From Armillaria gallica (Eukaryota > Basidiomycota > Agaricomycetes > Agaricales > Physalacriaceae): a stretch of 64,000 nucleotides of DNA. The notes under the pieces were generated by a model, which saw only the letters and a list, made by a program, of their open reading frames with translations, searched no databases and had not been told where the DNA came from. Of the stretch, positions 11,805-24,265 are shown in pieces (the first letter of the stretch is position 1; the number at the start of each line of letters is the position of its first letter). The stretch spans positions 1,054,001 through 1,118,000 of the forward strand of contig JBANDB010000016.1 of NCBI GenBank assembly GCA_037576215.1. Direction: 5' to 3'. Both the position numbers and the translations under genes were made by a program.

Positions 11805-13631
11805 TCTGAGAATACTTTAGGTCAGCGGCATAAAGATCACAGAAAAACAGCGTACGCGAGAAAGGGGATGGATGGGCTGCTTCTGGTCAGCGTTCCAAGG
11901 TTGAGGTGAGCGTACAGTGCACAGTGCAGGATCGATGAGGGGAGTTACTATCGATTGGCCATCTTCGCCCCATACCTTAATGTACAGGTTAGGTAAATAA
12001 ACGTAAACCCAAGTGGCGGCCTCGGTAGCTTCTTGTGACAAGGAAAAGAGGAAAAAACAGGCATGGCGTATACGGTCTGAAGCGCGGACAAGAAGGTGGA
12101 TGAGGTGAGTATCATGACAATAAGTTGTTAGATTTAAAAGACGGTAAAAATATATGACATTTCTGAACTATCATAGCAAATAGGTTCACTTGCCGAAGGT
12201 CCGCTCTTTGCCTGAAGACCGTAGAAGATGAAAATCGGTATCAAGGGAGCAGAGTTTACGAGTGGGCTGCACCACGCTGTGTCAGGAGCACCCGCACTAA
12301 CCTCGCAAGGAGTTTAGCCGGTTGTTCAGTCTACCTGGCACATCCGAGTCGTCTGCAAAGCTTGACGAGAGAAAAAATGCAAGTATCCAGACTTCGCTTA
12401 CATCTTAGAAGGTTGCATAAGTAGTTATTCATACGGGTTGAGGACAAGAGATATCAGTATTCCGGCGGATCAACGACAACGGTAAATTACTGAGTTACAC
12501 CCGGTACTGATCCTGTGAAGCGATGATTCTTTGCTGTGGTAAACCAGGAAAACGAAGGGACTTGCCGAAGTAGCTGGATCCCTAGTGCGCTCTGCATGAT
12601 ATTTAGATATGTAGAGTAGAAGAAGAGTCATATGAGAGTCGTCCGTCATTAATGTGTCGATGATAGTAAGTTTTCTTGATAAAAAAATGTAGGGACAAAA
12701 ATAATGATAAAGTCCACTGAGATGTGTTGCAGATTCTCCAGTGGAAAGAGAAGCGGTAGGTCGGGTAGTGGTCGTGGTCGTGTTGATGGTAGGAGCGGAT
12801 GGATCCGGACCGCCGGCTTGCTCCCGAACCACGACCTGCCTCGTACATCCTTTGCAGAAATTTCATTCATTCTGGTCAAGGCGGTTTTACGACAACAGCC
12901 CCGCGCAAACAAAGACTACGATTAGGCAACTCAGTCAATGGCGTAGCAGGGGAACATTTAATTGATAGAGGTGGCGAGTAGACAACGGAGGATGCAAAGT
13001 ATGTTATCCGTTTATTCGAGCTATGCACTCTGGTATTGACCTCGATAAAGCACTTGCCTAATGTCTGCAGAAAACTGGCCTGTTGTGATGGAATACAACT
13101 CTCGACTCGGTCTGCACCGTCGTAGAATCAGCCATTGCTGACGTCTCAACGGAGGAAAATTTTATCGAAAACGACGACAGAGTTGGCACCTTCCGGAACC
13201 CACTGCTCTTCTTTATCTTTGTAACATTTCCACCTCGTAGATGAGCATCCGGCAACGCATACAAGGAGTTCATGCAAGGTGAGTTTAAACCATTAATCAA
13301 TCTGATCTTTATTGAAAATCTTTGCAGAACTATGCCGAATCCACTTCTTCCTGCACAGAGCTGCATACAGGGATGACAGTAGAGGCTTCAGTTTGTATTC
13401 GCCTCAAAAGCAACGTGTACTTCTAACATTGATACTTGGGCGATGATTGGACCGAGCAAAGGACTGCACTAGCGCCTAGCCAGATCTGCGTGGAGATGCC
13501 ATCGCTCCCTACGGTGAGAGATCATCGGTGTCCTCTTTCACATCCGATTCTCACTGTAGTCAGGTGCGAACCTCATCTGGGCATGCCCGACCGGGCGTCT
13601 AATTGCTCCATCAATCTTGCTCTGAACACTC
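11805..13631. other. Divergent intergenic region, unit B
   Basis: This is the counterpart of 4731-6448. It contains the extra block of about 120 bp near 12313-12436, which shows no coding signature. The candidate 5' leader splice pair near 13278 and 13327 is conserved. Confidence 0.45.
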
Positions 13632-16600
13632 ATGTCAACCACGAGTCCAAGGGCTCCCACCTGCCGTTTCTACCAGCAAGGCGCCTGCAAATATGGATCT
13701 CGATGTAAGAATCAGCACCTAAACCTCGCCTCTGTACGTCTTGGTGGTCAATAATAGTACCATCACTGGTATTAACACAATCAAACAGGATGTCAACCGA
13801 AATCAAGGAGGGAATCCGGATAAGAATCGGGCTCAAAGTCGGAAGAAAGGCAGACGGGCAGGTACCACTGAACCGGTCGACCATCGTCATACCAATACAA
13901 CCGTCGACATTATCAGCGGTCGAGCTAAAGTGGCCTCGTCTCGGGAGGCTGGTGGCCACGAAGATATCGACAAGGGCGTTTGTTTCTTCTGGCAGAAGGG
14001 AAGCTGTGCAAAAGGCGAAGCGTGCAGGTTTAACCATACTACTCCGCAAGTGGGTTCTTATTATATCATTAATGTTTCGATATTGACCAACGACAAGGTC
14101 GAAGACGAACTGGTTGAAGGAGAGAAATTGATGCCAGAAGAAGAAAATCGGGCACCATCAGCGTCCTCGGCTCTTCTTCCGAAGGCGCACAGTAAACAGT
14201 GTTATGCGTGGATGAAGGGAACGTGTACTAAAGGGGAAACATGTCGGTTCGTTCACGATACCAATGTACGAGTTTCCCGTGTTGCTCATAATCTAACCAC
14301 TGATATCCAAAACAGGTGGCCTCAGCCTTCCCAAGACAGCGTCGCCTCGCCCAAGATCGCGCAAAGCTAGCTCAAGCGAAAGCTGAAGAAATCAAGAAGG
14401 AAAATGAACGGCTGGCCAAAGTGGAGGCTCAGAGAAAGAAAGATGAAGAACGTCAGAGACAAGAGGAAACCCGTATCCGTCAGGAGAAGAACAACGTCGA
14501 ATCGATGAAGAACAGCGCACTGCTGATGCACAACGGACCCACCAGTGTATCGTCTTCGGGTCCATCGTAACCTTCAGTTCCGGCCTCGCTATTCAGAATA
14601 TAATCGCCGGCTTCGACTGTTGCAGAATTCGGGTCAAGAATATTCCTCGCGATGCCCGCCCGCACGAAGTCAGAGCTCTCTTCATTCAACAAGGTCTCAA
14701 TATATCCGAATTCCATGTCGTGTCCGCAAACAATACGAGCAATGGCAAGCAGGACGTCGATGTCGTTACTACAGTTTCTGTCGCGCAGACGTTAGCAGCG
14801 AATCTTGAAGGGATGGAATTCAGAGATGAAAGATTGGAATTTGAAGTTGGCACGTTTAATCAGCCTGGTGGTATGGGTGCGTCGGCGCCTCGGGACGAGA
14901 ACATCATCACTATCAACTGCCGGGCCCCATCTGCAACCTACGTTGTCGAATATTTAGACATGGTAACATGTCGTTCAAAGGTCGCGGAACTGAATGGTCG
15001 CATTTGTTCTGGAAGGAAGGTGAAGGTTGAGATGAATCAACTACCTCCTGGTCGTTTTGTTACCAACTTCCGGCCGAACGCCATCAAGATCTCTAATCTC
15101 CCTGCTGATGTTCCTGTGGCCTCAGTGCACGACTTGGTACGCGATTTTTCGCAGTCCGAACTTGACGTTAGGATTCTCAAGTCCTACGACTTCAACATCG
15201 ATGCCGCCTTCAGTCAGCTGCGATCCCATATTGATTGCGTCGGTGGTGTCGAGGTTCACTCATTTGACATAACTTCTCGGGGCAACACAGAAGCTGGAAT
15301 CCTTTCCGTACGGGTTCGTTTTGACAGTTGGGAAAGTGCCAAAAAAGTCGGAGACCTCCTAGTCAACCGACGTTTTGGTTTCATTGGTAACTCCTTCTTC
15401 TGGTTCAAACTACCACCGCAGGAGCTCTACACCATCATCATCCCGCAACCACAGTATCGTGCCCAAGCCATTCTTTGGACGGAATTGCAAGAGAGCATCA
15501 AAGATCGCAAAGCGTGCAGTCTCTTCATTCACCAGATGCCTCTCGGGGACTTCCGCGTTCAAGTATCAGGAGCCGCAAGGGCTGCCATCGGTGCACTCAA
15601 AGTTCGCGTTGAGAGGCTTGCTGGTGGTGAAAAGTTCGATCAATGGCACCAGCACTTGGTACGGCCCCCGGCGGTGCTGACGGAGAGGATTAGAGATGCC
15701 GGTGCTTTCATGCGAGCCGATTTCAGGAAGCATGCGATTAAATTGTACGGAAATTCGGTAGCCATTGCGCAGGCCAAAACAATTCTGAAGGAAGAACTCG
15801 ACCGCGTTGCGGCTTTGCAGTTTTCAGTGAAGCTGGAGCGTCGATCTGTAGGATACTTCCTCCGCACCGGTCTGAGTGCAATGAAAGAGATTTTCGGAGA
15901 AGACAGTGTTACCCTTGACATCCGCTTAGGAAAAATCACTATCCGAGGTGGCGAAGAAATCAGGTTACACCTGAACAACCATATCGCAGAGTCTCTCAAG
16001 GCGGTTTCCGTCCGAGTTGGTCTAGGAAGTCACATCTGTCCCGTCTGTTATGACGACGCCTCCGCGCCATTCCCGCTAGTCTGCCAGCACGTCTATTGTA
16101 CTGCGTGCCTTCGGCATTTCTTGACATCTGCAGCGGAGACAGGCATATTTCCCTTGGTATGTATGGGCAACGACGCGACCTGCGGGACTCCGATATCCAT
16201 TCCTGTCATCCAGAAGTTTTTACCTCAAGGCTCGTTCGAACATCTCCTTGAGACAGTGTTCACGACATCCGTCGATAAGCAGCCTCAGGTGTTCGGATGC
16301 TGCAAAACACCGGACTGTACACAGATTTATCGCAAGTCGGAATTTCCATCTCTTTTGCGCTGTCCATCGTGCTTTTCCGAAATATGCTCGTCCTGTGGTG
16401 AGGATTCTCACGTAGGAAAGAGTTGTGAAGATGCTCGACTCTTCAACAACACAGCTGAGCAGGAGAGATTAAGTGAAGCTTGGATTATGCAGCAGAGCGG
16501 GATCAAGAAATGTCCATCGTGTTCTCGTTTACTGGATAAGATCGATGGGTGTAATCACATAGAATGCCCGTTCGTGTTCCATTTTTATGCAGCACAGGCT

Positions 16601-17002
16601 TTCACTGACGAACTTCGTTTCAGCTGCGGATCCCACATCTGTTGGCGTTGCATGGGTGTATTTCCGAAAGATGACATCTACCGCCATATGGGTGCCGAAC
16701 ATGGGGGGTACTATACAGCCGATCCCACTCCCAACGTAAATAATAATCTGCCCATCGATCCCTTCCGGGGAGCTGATTACGGAGAGCAAGCGAGGCTCCT
16801 ACGTGAAGTAGAGGTTCGTCGACAACTTCAGGTACAAGAGCAAGAACGTCAGCGGCGTATGGATGAGGCACATCGGCGACTCCTGCGTGATAATCAGAGA
16901 GTAAGGGAATATGCTGCTCAACAGCGAGCGAGGGAAATTGCTGCCCAACAGGAACGAGCTCGTGAACAGCGGGAACAAGGTTCATTTTGTGTCGTGATGT
17001 GA
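13632..17002 (+). CDS. Triple-CCCH zinc finger / RBR E3 ubiquitin ligase, unit B
   Basis: This is the most complete copy, about 1070 residues if one missing base is allowed for. Exons are 13632-13733, 13789-14265, 14316-16569 and 16624-17002, with introns of 55, 50 and 54 bp. CCCH fingers lie at about residues 11-29, 99-117 and 171-190, followed by a coiled coil of about 60 residues and an RRM-like middle region. RING1 is near residue 767 (HICPVCYDDASAP..C.HVYC.AC). IBR is near 870-930 (CPSCFSEICSSCGE), and RING2 has KIDGCNHIEC. Splicing of the 54 bp intron brings CGSHICWRCMGVF next to it. The tail is a Q/R/E-rich coiled coil ending in FCVVM. One base is missing in the coiled coil at about 14482 (CAGGAGAAG; unit A has CAGGAAGAAG), so residues 1-200 and the rest are in different frames as given. 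RBR proteins with N-terminal RNA-binding fingers probably ubiquitinate RNA-linked targets; that is inference. Confidence 0.85.
16570..16623 (+). other. 54 bp frame-neutral intron splitting RING2 of the unit B ligase
   Basis: The donor is GTTCGTG and the acceptor TTTCAG. The length is a multiple of three and holds no stop, so the gene reads open with or without splicing. Only splicing gives the RING2 pattern IEC-P-CGSHICWRC; retention inserts 18 hydrophobic residues between the zinc ligands. The unit A counterpart is 52 bp (9375-9426) and contains in-frame stops. Confidence 0.75.
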
Positions 17003-17249
17003 TAGTGGCGGTTGACAAGACCCATACATCGTCTACAAGCAGTGTTCTATGTAATGATTTAGCAGATTTCTCCATCAATATATGAAAACCTTCACTGCTA
17101 CTCATGGGCGCGGACAGGAAAATAAATACAAAGGAAAGCCGTCTTCCGTGCTAATTATGATAGCTGATATTCTTCGCCATAAACGCTCCACGGCGAGCGT
17201 TAGTGAATATGTGATACGAACGGTAATCAAAAGAACACAGGAATATCTG

Positions 17250-18528
17250 TCAAAGCAGAAACGAACGATGAGCTTCAGAAGTCAATACGTCCAAGTTACG
17301 CCCAAAGACTAGTTCACGGCCAATCTGTTTCAGCTGCGTAAACTCTCCCTCAACCAACATTTTGGCCTCTTCCCATTCCGACAGAGGCGGTCCTTCAAAA
17401 ATAATGGCTACACGCGTCAACGAAGCCAGTCTGGGGGAAGCTAAGCATTCATCCAACTGTGACCAGTAAGCGTCCATGCTTTTGATTGAAGTCAACGGAG
17501 ACCGTCTTTCACGTTCGGCATTGGACTCGAAAATCACAAAAGTGATCGTCTGAATGGAATTGTGATGGTTAACTTTCTTGAAGTTGGCAATCCACCAATC
17601 GAATCTGGCAGAGATGGATTCGGGATAGTTTGACACTCGGATCCCGAGGTTTTCAACCCGGGATATATTCAAGTTGACCGTCGTGGGTGTCTCGTTTAAT
17701 GCGCCTATCATACAATTTCAGATAGCAGTGTCTACTCTTGATAGATGACATACCAAAATGTCTGATATACAGATTTTTGAGAGAAGTGCTTGGAAGGTCC
17801 AAAAACCGGTTCAAACGGTGTAAGAAGACGGTCTCTCCACACCCGAGTCTTATCTTGAGGAACCGTACCCTACTGAAGGAGTACGGGCATGAGGAAGAGG
17901 ATACCGCAGATTCCAGGATGACTTCAGGGTTCGGGGTAAGGTCATCGATCACCAATTCGATGGGGGATGTAATGGAATGACGGGGATGATATGTATTGCA
18001 CTCCGGCTTTGGAAACCGTACGAGTAGCGTTTCTATGCGGTACAGGCTCGTGGAGTTGGACGTGAGTGCGCAGAACTCGTCCATCCAAGCGAAGCACCAG
18101 TTCGAAAGTTGGATAGTATGGTAGGAGTGAGAGCAGAGGCTGGTCCAAACCGAATCGCAGAATTCGCGCTCTGGCCCGTGAAAGCCTAGGCTTTCGAGAT
18201 GCAAGCTGGTGATATTAATGAGTGGTTCAATCACTTTCAGGGATTTGCGATCAGCTGAAAGCAGAAACTCGCGACACGAAATATGGAGATGCTTGAAATG
18301 GACGGCAAGCTTTGGTGACAGGGTAATCAATGCGCGGAGGCGATCACAATCTGCCTTGGTGGACAAGGAAACGGAATGGAAAAGATGAACCCTGGTCCTT
18401 GGGTAAAGGTCTCTGCACACCAAAGATATCTGTATGAGAGCATGTTTGTTACCCTTCAGCTCATCCACAATGGCGTCTAGGATTTCCGGTGGGAATTCAG
18501 GGTGATTCGAGTGGTTGCGGTCCGGCAT
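17250..18528 (-). CDS. F-box protein, unit C, intact (409 aa)
   Basis: The exons are 17754-18528 and 17250-17704, joined across a 49 bp intron with donor GTATGTC and acceptor GATAG. The total is 1230 bp with no internal stop. The start ATG at 18526-18528 matches the start in units A and B, and the upstream in-frame extension is less likely. The N-terminus NHPEFPPEILDAIVDELKG is F-box-like (P.EIL..I), then CRDLYPRTRVHLF and a region with periodic leucines typical of the agaricomycete F-box/LRR-like families. The C-terminus has SISARFDWWIANFK, ECLASPRLASLTRVAIIFEG and GRELVFGRNLDVL. Such proteins are expected to dock on Skp1 and present substrates to SCF ligase. It sits in the same array as an E3 ligase of another class. 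It is probably the only functional F-box gene of the array. Confidence 0.85.
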
Positions 18529-18599
18529 TCTAAGGATATAGATCAGCACGCAGATTATGGAAAAGTAATGTACGCACCGAGAAGGGGAGGAATGGGTTA

Positions 18600-18985
18600 C
18601 TTCTGGTAAGTGTTCCAAGAACGAGATGAGGGTACGGTACAGGATCGACGAAGGATGCAGCTGTATACATCACCCATCTCCGGCCTAGTAGTAAAAGTAG
18701 TACAGATTAGGCTACCTTAGGTAAAAAAGGGTAGAGAGTCTAGCGACCTGGCGAAGCCGGTAGCTTGCGGTGCCGAGCAAAGAGACATGTTAATAATGCA
18801 GGTATGCGGCGGTTTCTGCCAGACAGACGACAATAATAACGCAGTGACCACTGACGGATGGGATGGACGTTCAGCTTGTGTATGTTAAAACCGATGAACC
18901 GCCGGGTCCGGCAACCGCGTATGACCAATCATACCGCACGTGATTACGTCGCGTCCTTTTGCGGCAACTTGAATCGACCTGTCAC
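18600..18985. other. Intergenic between unit C F-box gene and RBR remnant
   Basis: This matches the upstream flank of the F-box genes in units A and B for roughly the first 100 bp and then diverges. No coding domain was seen. Confidence 0.35.
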
Positions 18986-18989
18986 TTCT

Positions 18990-19290
18990 GTTGTGTCCGT
19001 GTTCCGAGATTCTTTGACTAACGAACCACGTTTCAGCGGTGAATTTGACATCTGTGGAAGGTGCACGGGCATTTCTTCCTGGCGCGACGAGACTTACAGC
19101 CATATGACAAGCGAGCATGGGGGCTCCAAGGAGGCTCTATAAAACTGCCGATCCCACTCAAATTCCACTCCCGAATCAGACCAATGCAAATAACAATGTT
19201 TCGTCGATCGCTTCCGGGGTGCTGATTATGGCGAACAAGCGAGACTCTTACGTGAAGTAGAGTTTCGTCGATGACAAGAGCAGAGAGTGA
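18990..19290 (+). pseudogene. RBR ligase 3' remnant, unit C
   Basis: This fragment aligns with 16590-16830 of the unit B ligase. CACGTTTCAGCGGTGAATTT corresponds to the RING2 acceptor region. HMTSEHGGS corresponds to HMGAEHGGY. The stretch from GCCGATCCCACT to GGGTGCTGATTATGG corresponds to the coiled-coil start. Frames are broken and everything 5' of RING2 is gone. It shows that the array once had a third complete unit. Confidence 0.8.
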
Positions 19291-19299
19291 GGGACTTGT

Positions 19300-19690
19300 G
19301 AATATCCTGTCCGACACGGGCCAGGGAAAATGACACTCTGTCATCAGGTTGACCACCTCCTTGCTCGGCCACCATTTGATGCTTCCCATCGAGCTTTCCC
19401 GTTCCATTGTTTTGATATAATGCTGGCAGAATTTCATATAATCTCATTTGTTGAAGACTTTCGGTCACTTTAAGTAGCAGCGGTAACAATTAGGAAGACC
19501 TATCCATGCAACAAGAATTGTTTCTACCAATCTTGCTTCCAGAGAAGACGGAAAATTAGCTCCCATGCAGAAGCACAAGATATATACTTAGTTGAAGAGG
19601 CAGAATAAAGAAGCAGAAGACTATGCGAACGAAAAAGGTAACGAAAGGACGAGATACCATAACTCCCTTGATACGACGGATTTTATGATG
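19300..19690. other. Intergenic, nothing recognised
   Basis: There are short AT-leaning open frames only. It lies between the RBR remnant and the stop codon of the membrane protein gene on the other strand. Confidence 0.35.
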
Positions 19691-19695
19691 CATCG

Positions 19696-21027
19696 TCACT
19701 GGGCCCTATGTAATGGAGCCTCAAGGACACCCTCACGAATGACACTCCCAATTGCAGTATCTTCCTGCCCTTCCATTGGTTCGTGATAACCGCACTCTTC
19801 GCCTCCCTGCTGAGCTTCGTAGTCATCATCGAAGATAGCTCCCGTCACAGAAGAGCTCGTTTGACTCCGACGTCCAGGTTGTGTCCCAAAGCGTAGCGAG
19901 CCCGATATCACGCTTCCCTGCCAGGAGTCGTCTGGCCGAGCATGGCCTGCCGCTACACGTCCAACGAGGAGTGTCGGGGCAACTCCCTATACAAGGTCTG
20001 TTAGATCTGAGGATTTGGATAGAGGGAGAAGGTTTGCGCACTCTTGCGATTGCTGCTAGGGCATCGAAGTAGATCATTGTTACATCGTCCAGAGCGAAGA
20101 AAGCCGTATATAAGATCAAAACGATGGAATAAAGGGCTGATGATTCGACCAAGACCTCAATGACATGGCGGTATGCTCTAAGTGAGCTCCCCGTTTCACC
20201 CCTGCGCGCGCAACGGTGAAGATGCGGTAGATGATAAGCAGGGTGCACAATAGAGTCGAAGCAAGGATGAGGGATGAATACATCACGAAAAACTGAATAA
20301 AGAACCCATCAGGAGTGGTGTATTGTTTGTATGTAGCGATGATTTTGAACGCTGCACCAGGCGTTGATCAGTCTAGAAATGTAGAAAATTTGTATGATCT
20401 TACCAATGGCGGAAAAAAGAAGAAGGATGGGAAGCAGAATTGTCAGCCACCGTCGACCCCAGACAATCCAACAGCGCCAAATCTGCAGAATGCATAACGA
20501 GTTAGCATGGGGTGAAAATCCCAGCAGAGTTACGCCTACTATCGTGGTGTCTGCAAAGATACTACAGATGCAGCCTGTAGTACCCATTACCCCGGGAATG
20601 ATGCCCGGTGTGGTGATGAGCCATACACAGTAAAGAAATTCTGGCCACTATTGACAAATGCATCGCGCACAAAAAACCAAATAAGGGCGGTGTTGACGGT
20701 GGTAACAATGTAGAGGAGGATTATGACGGCAATCATGACTCGGCCAATGGGCCGGGATTTGTTCATAACTGTGCCGTTGATATCAATTTCAGCCCCAAAA
20801 AAATTAACAAACGGCTCACAGATATTCCAGAGCGTAACGGCGACAATTCCAGTGTATACACCTAGTGTGGCCGCGATTAGACACGGCTATCTGGTCAGCC
20901 AAAAAACGCGCGCACCGTGTAATAGAGAGTAGAGCATCTTTGAATGCAAATGAGCATTTAGAAGTTGAAACATGAAGGCTCTATCGGCATCGGTGAGATC
21001 AGTCGGAATATCTGTCTGAACAGCCAT
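19696..21027 (-). CDS. Multi-pass membrane protein, WRCW.VWG family, copy 1
   Basis: The ATG is at 21025-21027. Spliced segments read in order: a short N-terminal region with MLYSLLHG; VYTGIVAVTLWNI (helix); NKSRPIGRVMIAVIILLYIV (helix); and FADTTI. Next come IWRCWIVWGRRW, LTILLPILLLFSAIG (helix), MYSSLILASTLLCTLLIIYR (helix) and RHVIEVLVESSALYSIVLIL (helix). The tail begins GVAPTLLVGRVAAGHARPDD and SWQGSVISGSLRFGTQ, then is Ser/Gln/Glu-rich and ends at 19696. Seven or so helices and this motif order are typical of a large, uncharacterised agaricomycete membrane family. About six short introns are needed, and exon borders were not all fixed. CpG content is normal here, unlike in its two paralogues, so this is the best-preserved copy. 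Substrate and role are unknown. Confidence 0.7.
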
Positions 21028-21029
21028 CT

Positions 21030-24000
21030 AGGCGAAAGAAATAATGAGCGAGAGGTAGCCTGTTGAGGTGGGGCAAAAAGCGTACCACTCGCTTCGTTAT
21101 ATAGTATACAGTAAAGACCCGAGAGCTACATGATCAGCGTTTCAAGTTCGAGACCCATGGCGAAGAAAGAGGCAGGTCGTCCTGGTCGCCCTGATATCCA
21201 ACAGCGTCACGACTAGTGTTATGTTTCGGTGACTCCCAATTATGTCGAGCGCGATCGTTGTGAAGGGGAAAGGAGTCTTGCCTGCCAGCGCGGGTAAAAT
21301 TTCATGCCGTACATAGACTACAGACGATCTGATCCACCCGGGAAGATCACAACACGTAACGGTGCAAATCACCTTCTCGAAAAGAGAATCTTCAATCGGC
21401 TTGAGGTACGATAGACAATATGAGAATACATACCGTATTCGCAGGTTAAAAGGTCTGGGCATATTCATAGTCCTCTGGTGTCTCAAGTGAAGCTGCGCCT
21501 ATGGACCTTTTCCAGGAGGGAACAAAGGCGTCGCAGGCACACCTCGTCAACTGATAAGTAGATGTAGCACAAAGACACTTGCTTGATGACCTCAAGTGAA
21601 GTGTCTCCGCCACATTTCAGGAGCAGCGTCGCCGTCTAAACTCCAAGGATCGTCGTCTGATTCTTCCTGTAACTTGGATCATTGATGACGTGACCTGGAC
21701 TATACAGATCTCATTAACAACGCCAAATGTATCTTGACACTACATACCTTGAGTCTGGTCTAATTGGCACTATCAGAAAAAATCGCTGCGCCTTTCCCTT
21801 ATGCGCCACTTGAGAAGATCCAAGACGAGATTAAACCTTGTACCTTATAGTGCGCTCTGCCGTAGCGTTGATCTGTTTATGTTGAGCATCAGGGAAACAG
21901 AACATTCATAGAATGGGAAAGATTACAATGATGGTAACAGCAAAGGTCGCGTCGAAACGGCACTCATGTACCTGCGTTCTTTATTTGGCCAGTTTGTGGT
22001 CTCCTCAAAAGTTGAGCTCCAAGAAAAGTGAAGATGTGATCATCAACCACGCTGAGACGGGTAAAGTCTGTTCCGGCTGATCAGCATCATCGCGAATGTT
22101 GGCGATCAGGGTGGGTTTTGGGTCCTGAAACGGGAACGTGTACCCTTGGCGATGTTGAATTTTCAGGAGAATATTATTTTGCGGGGAGCTGACCGGGGGG
22201 TACAGCAAGATATTAGCATGTCATGATAAACACCCGGTGTGATTTTGCCTCACCACGTCAGAGTACCATCGGCCATCCAGGTAAGCATCACCGCGAATAG
22301 CCTCCGCCGAAACTTAAACTGACTCGCTACCATGAGCCTTGTAATCATATGTATTTGCCAGATGAGGTGCTTTGAAATTAGCGGCAGTACGCAGTCGACC
22401 TTCCTACTGGCAGAGGAGTTAAGTTATTTCTGTTAGCGTTGGCTCTATTCCTTGTGCCACAAGAAGATCGAAAATAGCGATTGAGGCCTATATGAGGATG
22501 GAATCGTAGATGCGGTTATCAGTGCTGGCGAGCGTCCAGATTTCCAGACTGTGAGCCTGGGAATAAGCTGTAAGAGTACGCGGCAGAGATAAGACTCACT
22601 AAGTGCTTTCGAAAATCAACAGCAGATTGAACCTGCAGTCTCCTACCACTGCTACTCGCCAAAGTTCGCTCCAACTGGAAAGGGAGATGGTCGTGGTTTA
22701 GCATGCAGGTTGTCCTAGCATAGTAGCATTGATGTCGAAGACGAGGTGTGGATACACCTCTTCCACCTAAGTCAGCCGCTGCCGTCCGATCCATTTTGCC
22801 CACCGGAACGATACATCTTCGACATGGGCCTTAAAATGACTTGGTTATGTGAACGGACGGGCACCATAGTGAAAGAAAGAAACAACTTCAAGATTCTAAA
22901 TTTGATCAAATAACGTGGTCCGGGCCGGAGTACCGAAGCGTGTAGCTTGTTCTGACAGGAAAATAGACGCATAGCAAGGGAACAAAATACATTTAACATA
23001 TGACCATAACCGTTGAACAGGAAAGATGATAGGATTACCGCTGTGGATCGGAGTTTCTCGTACCACCTACGCATTGTTGAATTGTAAGTCCAAATACACC
23101 CAGTGTATTTAAGCGCAAGGAGTCATCGTGTCCAAGTGTGAGGGTATAGAAGGACCGAGGTCGTGAATTAGCGACAACACTAGATTCGAGAATTTCTTCA
23201 CAGGCAGAGGAGCCCCACAAGAAATTTACAGCCGTCGACAACACTGGCCAAGTGGTCAGCGAGTACGAAGCTCGCAAATGGTAGACCGCAACGAAGACTC
23301 GGCCCGAGACAAGAGGAAGAACAAAAGTGCAGAGGTGGACAGAACTCCTGCGGAGAAGCCAGTTATCGTAGCATTGCCACGATACTGGAGGTCTAAATTG
23401 GCGGAAGATGGTTATCGCTGAAAGGGAAAGATCAGCAGTCGTTACGGTGACCATGACCTTGCAAAAATTTCCACCTATGTTCGAACTTGTTCGGTATAGC
23501 TTGCTCAGATTGCCGTCTTGGTTTATTCACACGTGCCTGTTGGAGCTTCGTCAAGTAATGAGAGAATAATTGCCTTGAAGCGTACCTCGTCGTTTCTGAG
23601 CGCTAAATCACCTCATTTCAGATGTATCAGAGGCATTTCCATCTACATGGCTAGCTGCTGAGCGACATATCAGATGGATCGCGAAGTAAAAGACACTGAT
23701 AGATCAGCTCACCTGTCTAGGGGATAAACAGAATTCCGGGTACCCCGTAAGTGGCACATCGGATATTGATCTATTCACGTTGTTAGAGATAATACCGTCG
23801 AATGGCGCATATACTCACCAGCATGATGCACTAGTTGAATAGCAAAACTTTATCTACTTCAATAGGGAGTGAACTATGGTTGGTCGTCTCAGAAGCACAA
23901 GGCATGTACACGGAACCAGAAAACGAACGCGGGTAAATTATGCGTGAGAACCAAGTACCTCAGTCAGAAAAACGGAGAATTTGGCAACAAATGCAGCTTC

Positions 24001-24265
24001 AGAGCGCAGCACATTGATAGAACGGGTCCCATGAAGCACGACGACAGCCATCGTGTTGGTTGCTGGTTAAGCCATATGCTCGCGTACTTGGAAGAGCGGA
24101 CTCCGGGCCGATACGGGATCCTTCGTGAAACAAATTGGTTATTTAATCATTTGATTTTCCCACGGTAAGAATTTACGGTATTTCGATTTTTACCGAGCTC
24201 GCACTTCACCACCACCACCACTGCCCTTAAACTTGCCTTTCGCGGCGACCTGCTTTGCTACTATT
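21030..24265. other. Long intergenic stretch with diverged repeat fragments
   Basis: No complete gene was recognised. Minus-strand blocks near 22000-22900 resemble 31440-32110 and, inverted, 37600-37740. Shared words are ATAGCGATTGAGGCC, TACTGGCGAG and TATTAG.ATGTCATGAT-like. They look like a decayed copy of a duplicated unit that sits 5' of each membrane gene. The minus-strand open frame 23035-23454 has no recognisable domain. A (CCA)n tract near 24210-24222 precedes the gene at 24266 and probably belongs to its 5' leader. Confidence 0.5.

Larger units (their letters stand above)
10060..16727. repeat. Tandem segmental duplication, unit B
   Basis: This is the second copy of the F-box + CCCH/RBR unit, in the same orientation as unit A and starting at the same base of the unit. 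It carries about 120 bp absent from A (about 12313-12436). The homologous gene tail continues past the A breakpoint to the stop at 17002. Confidence 0.9.

Noticed and set aside
16570..16623. Reading the unit B ligase as one uninterrupted 760-residue frame through RING2
   Set aside because: The segment has good splice signals, its counterpart in unit A contains stops, and only its removal gives the standard RING2 cysteine spacing. The real protein also starts earlier, at 13632.
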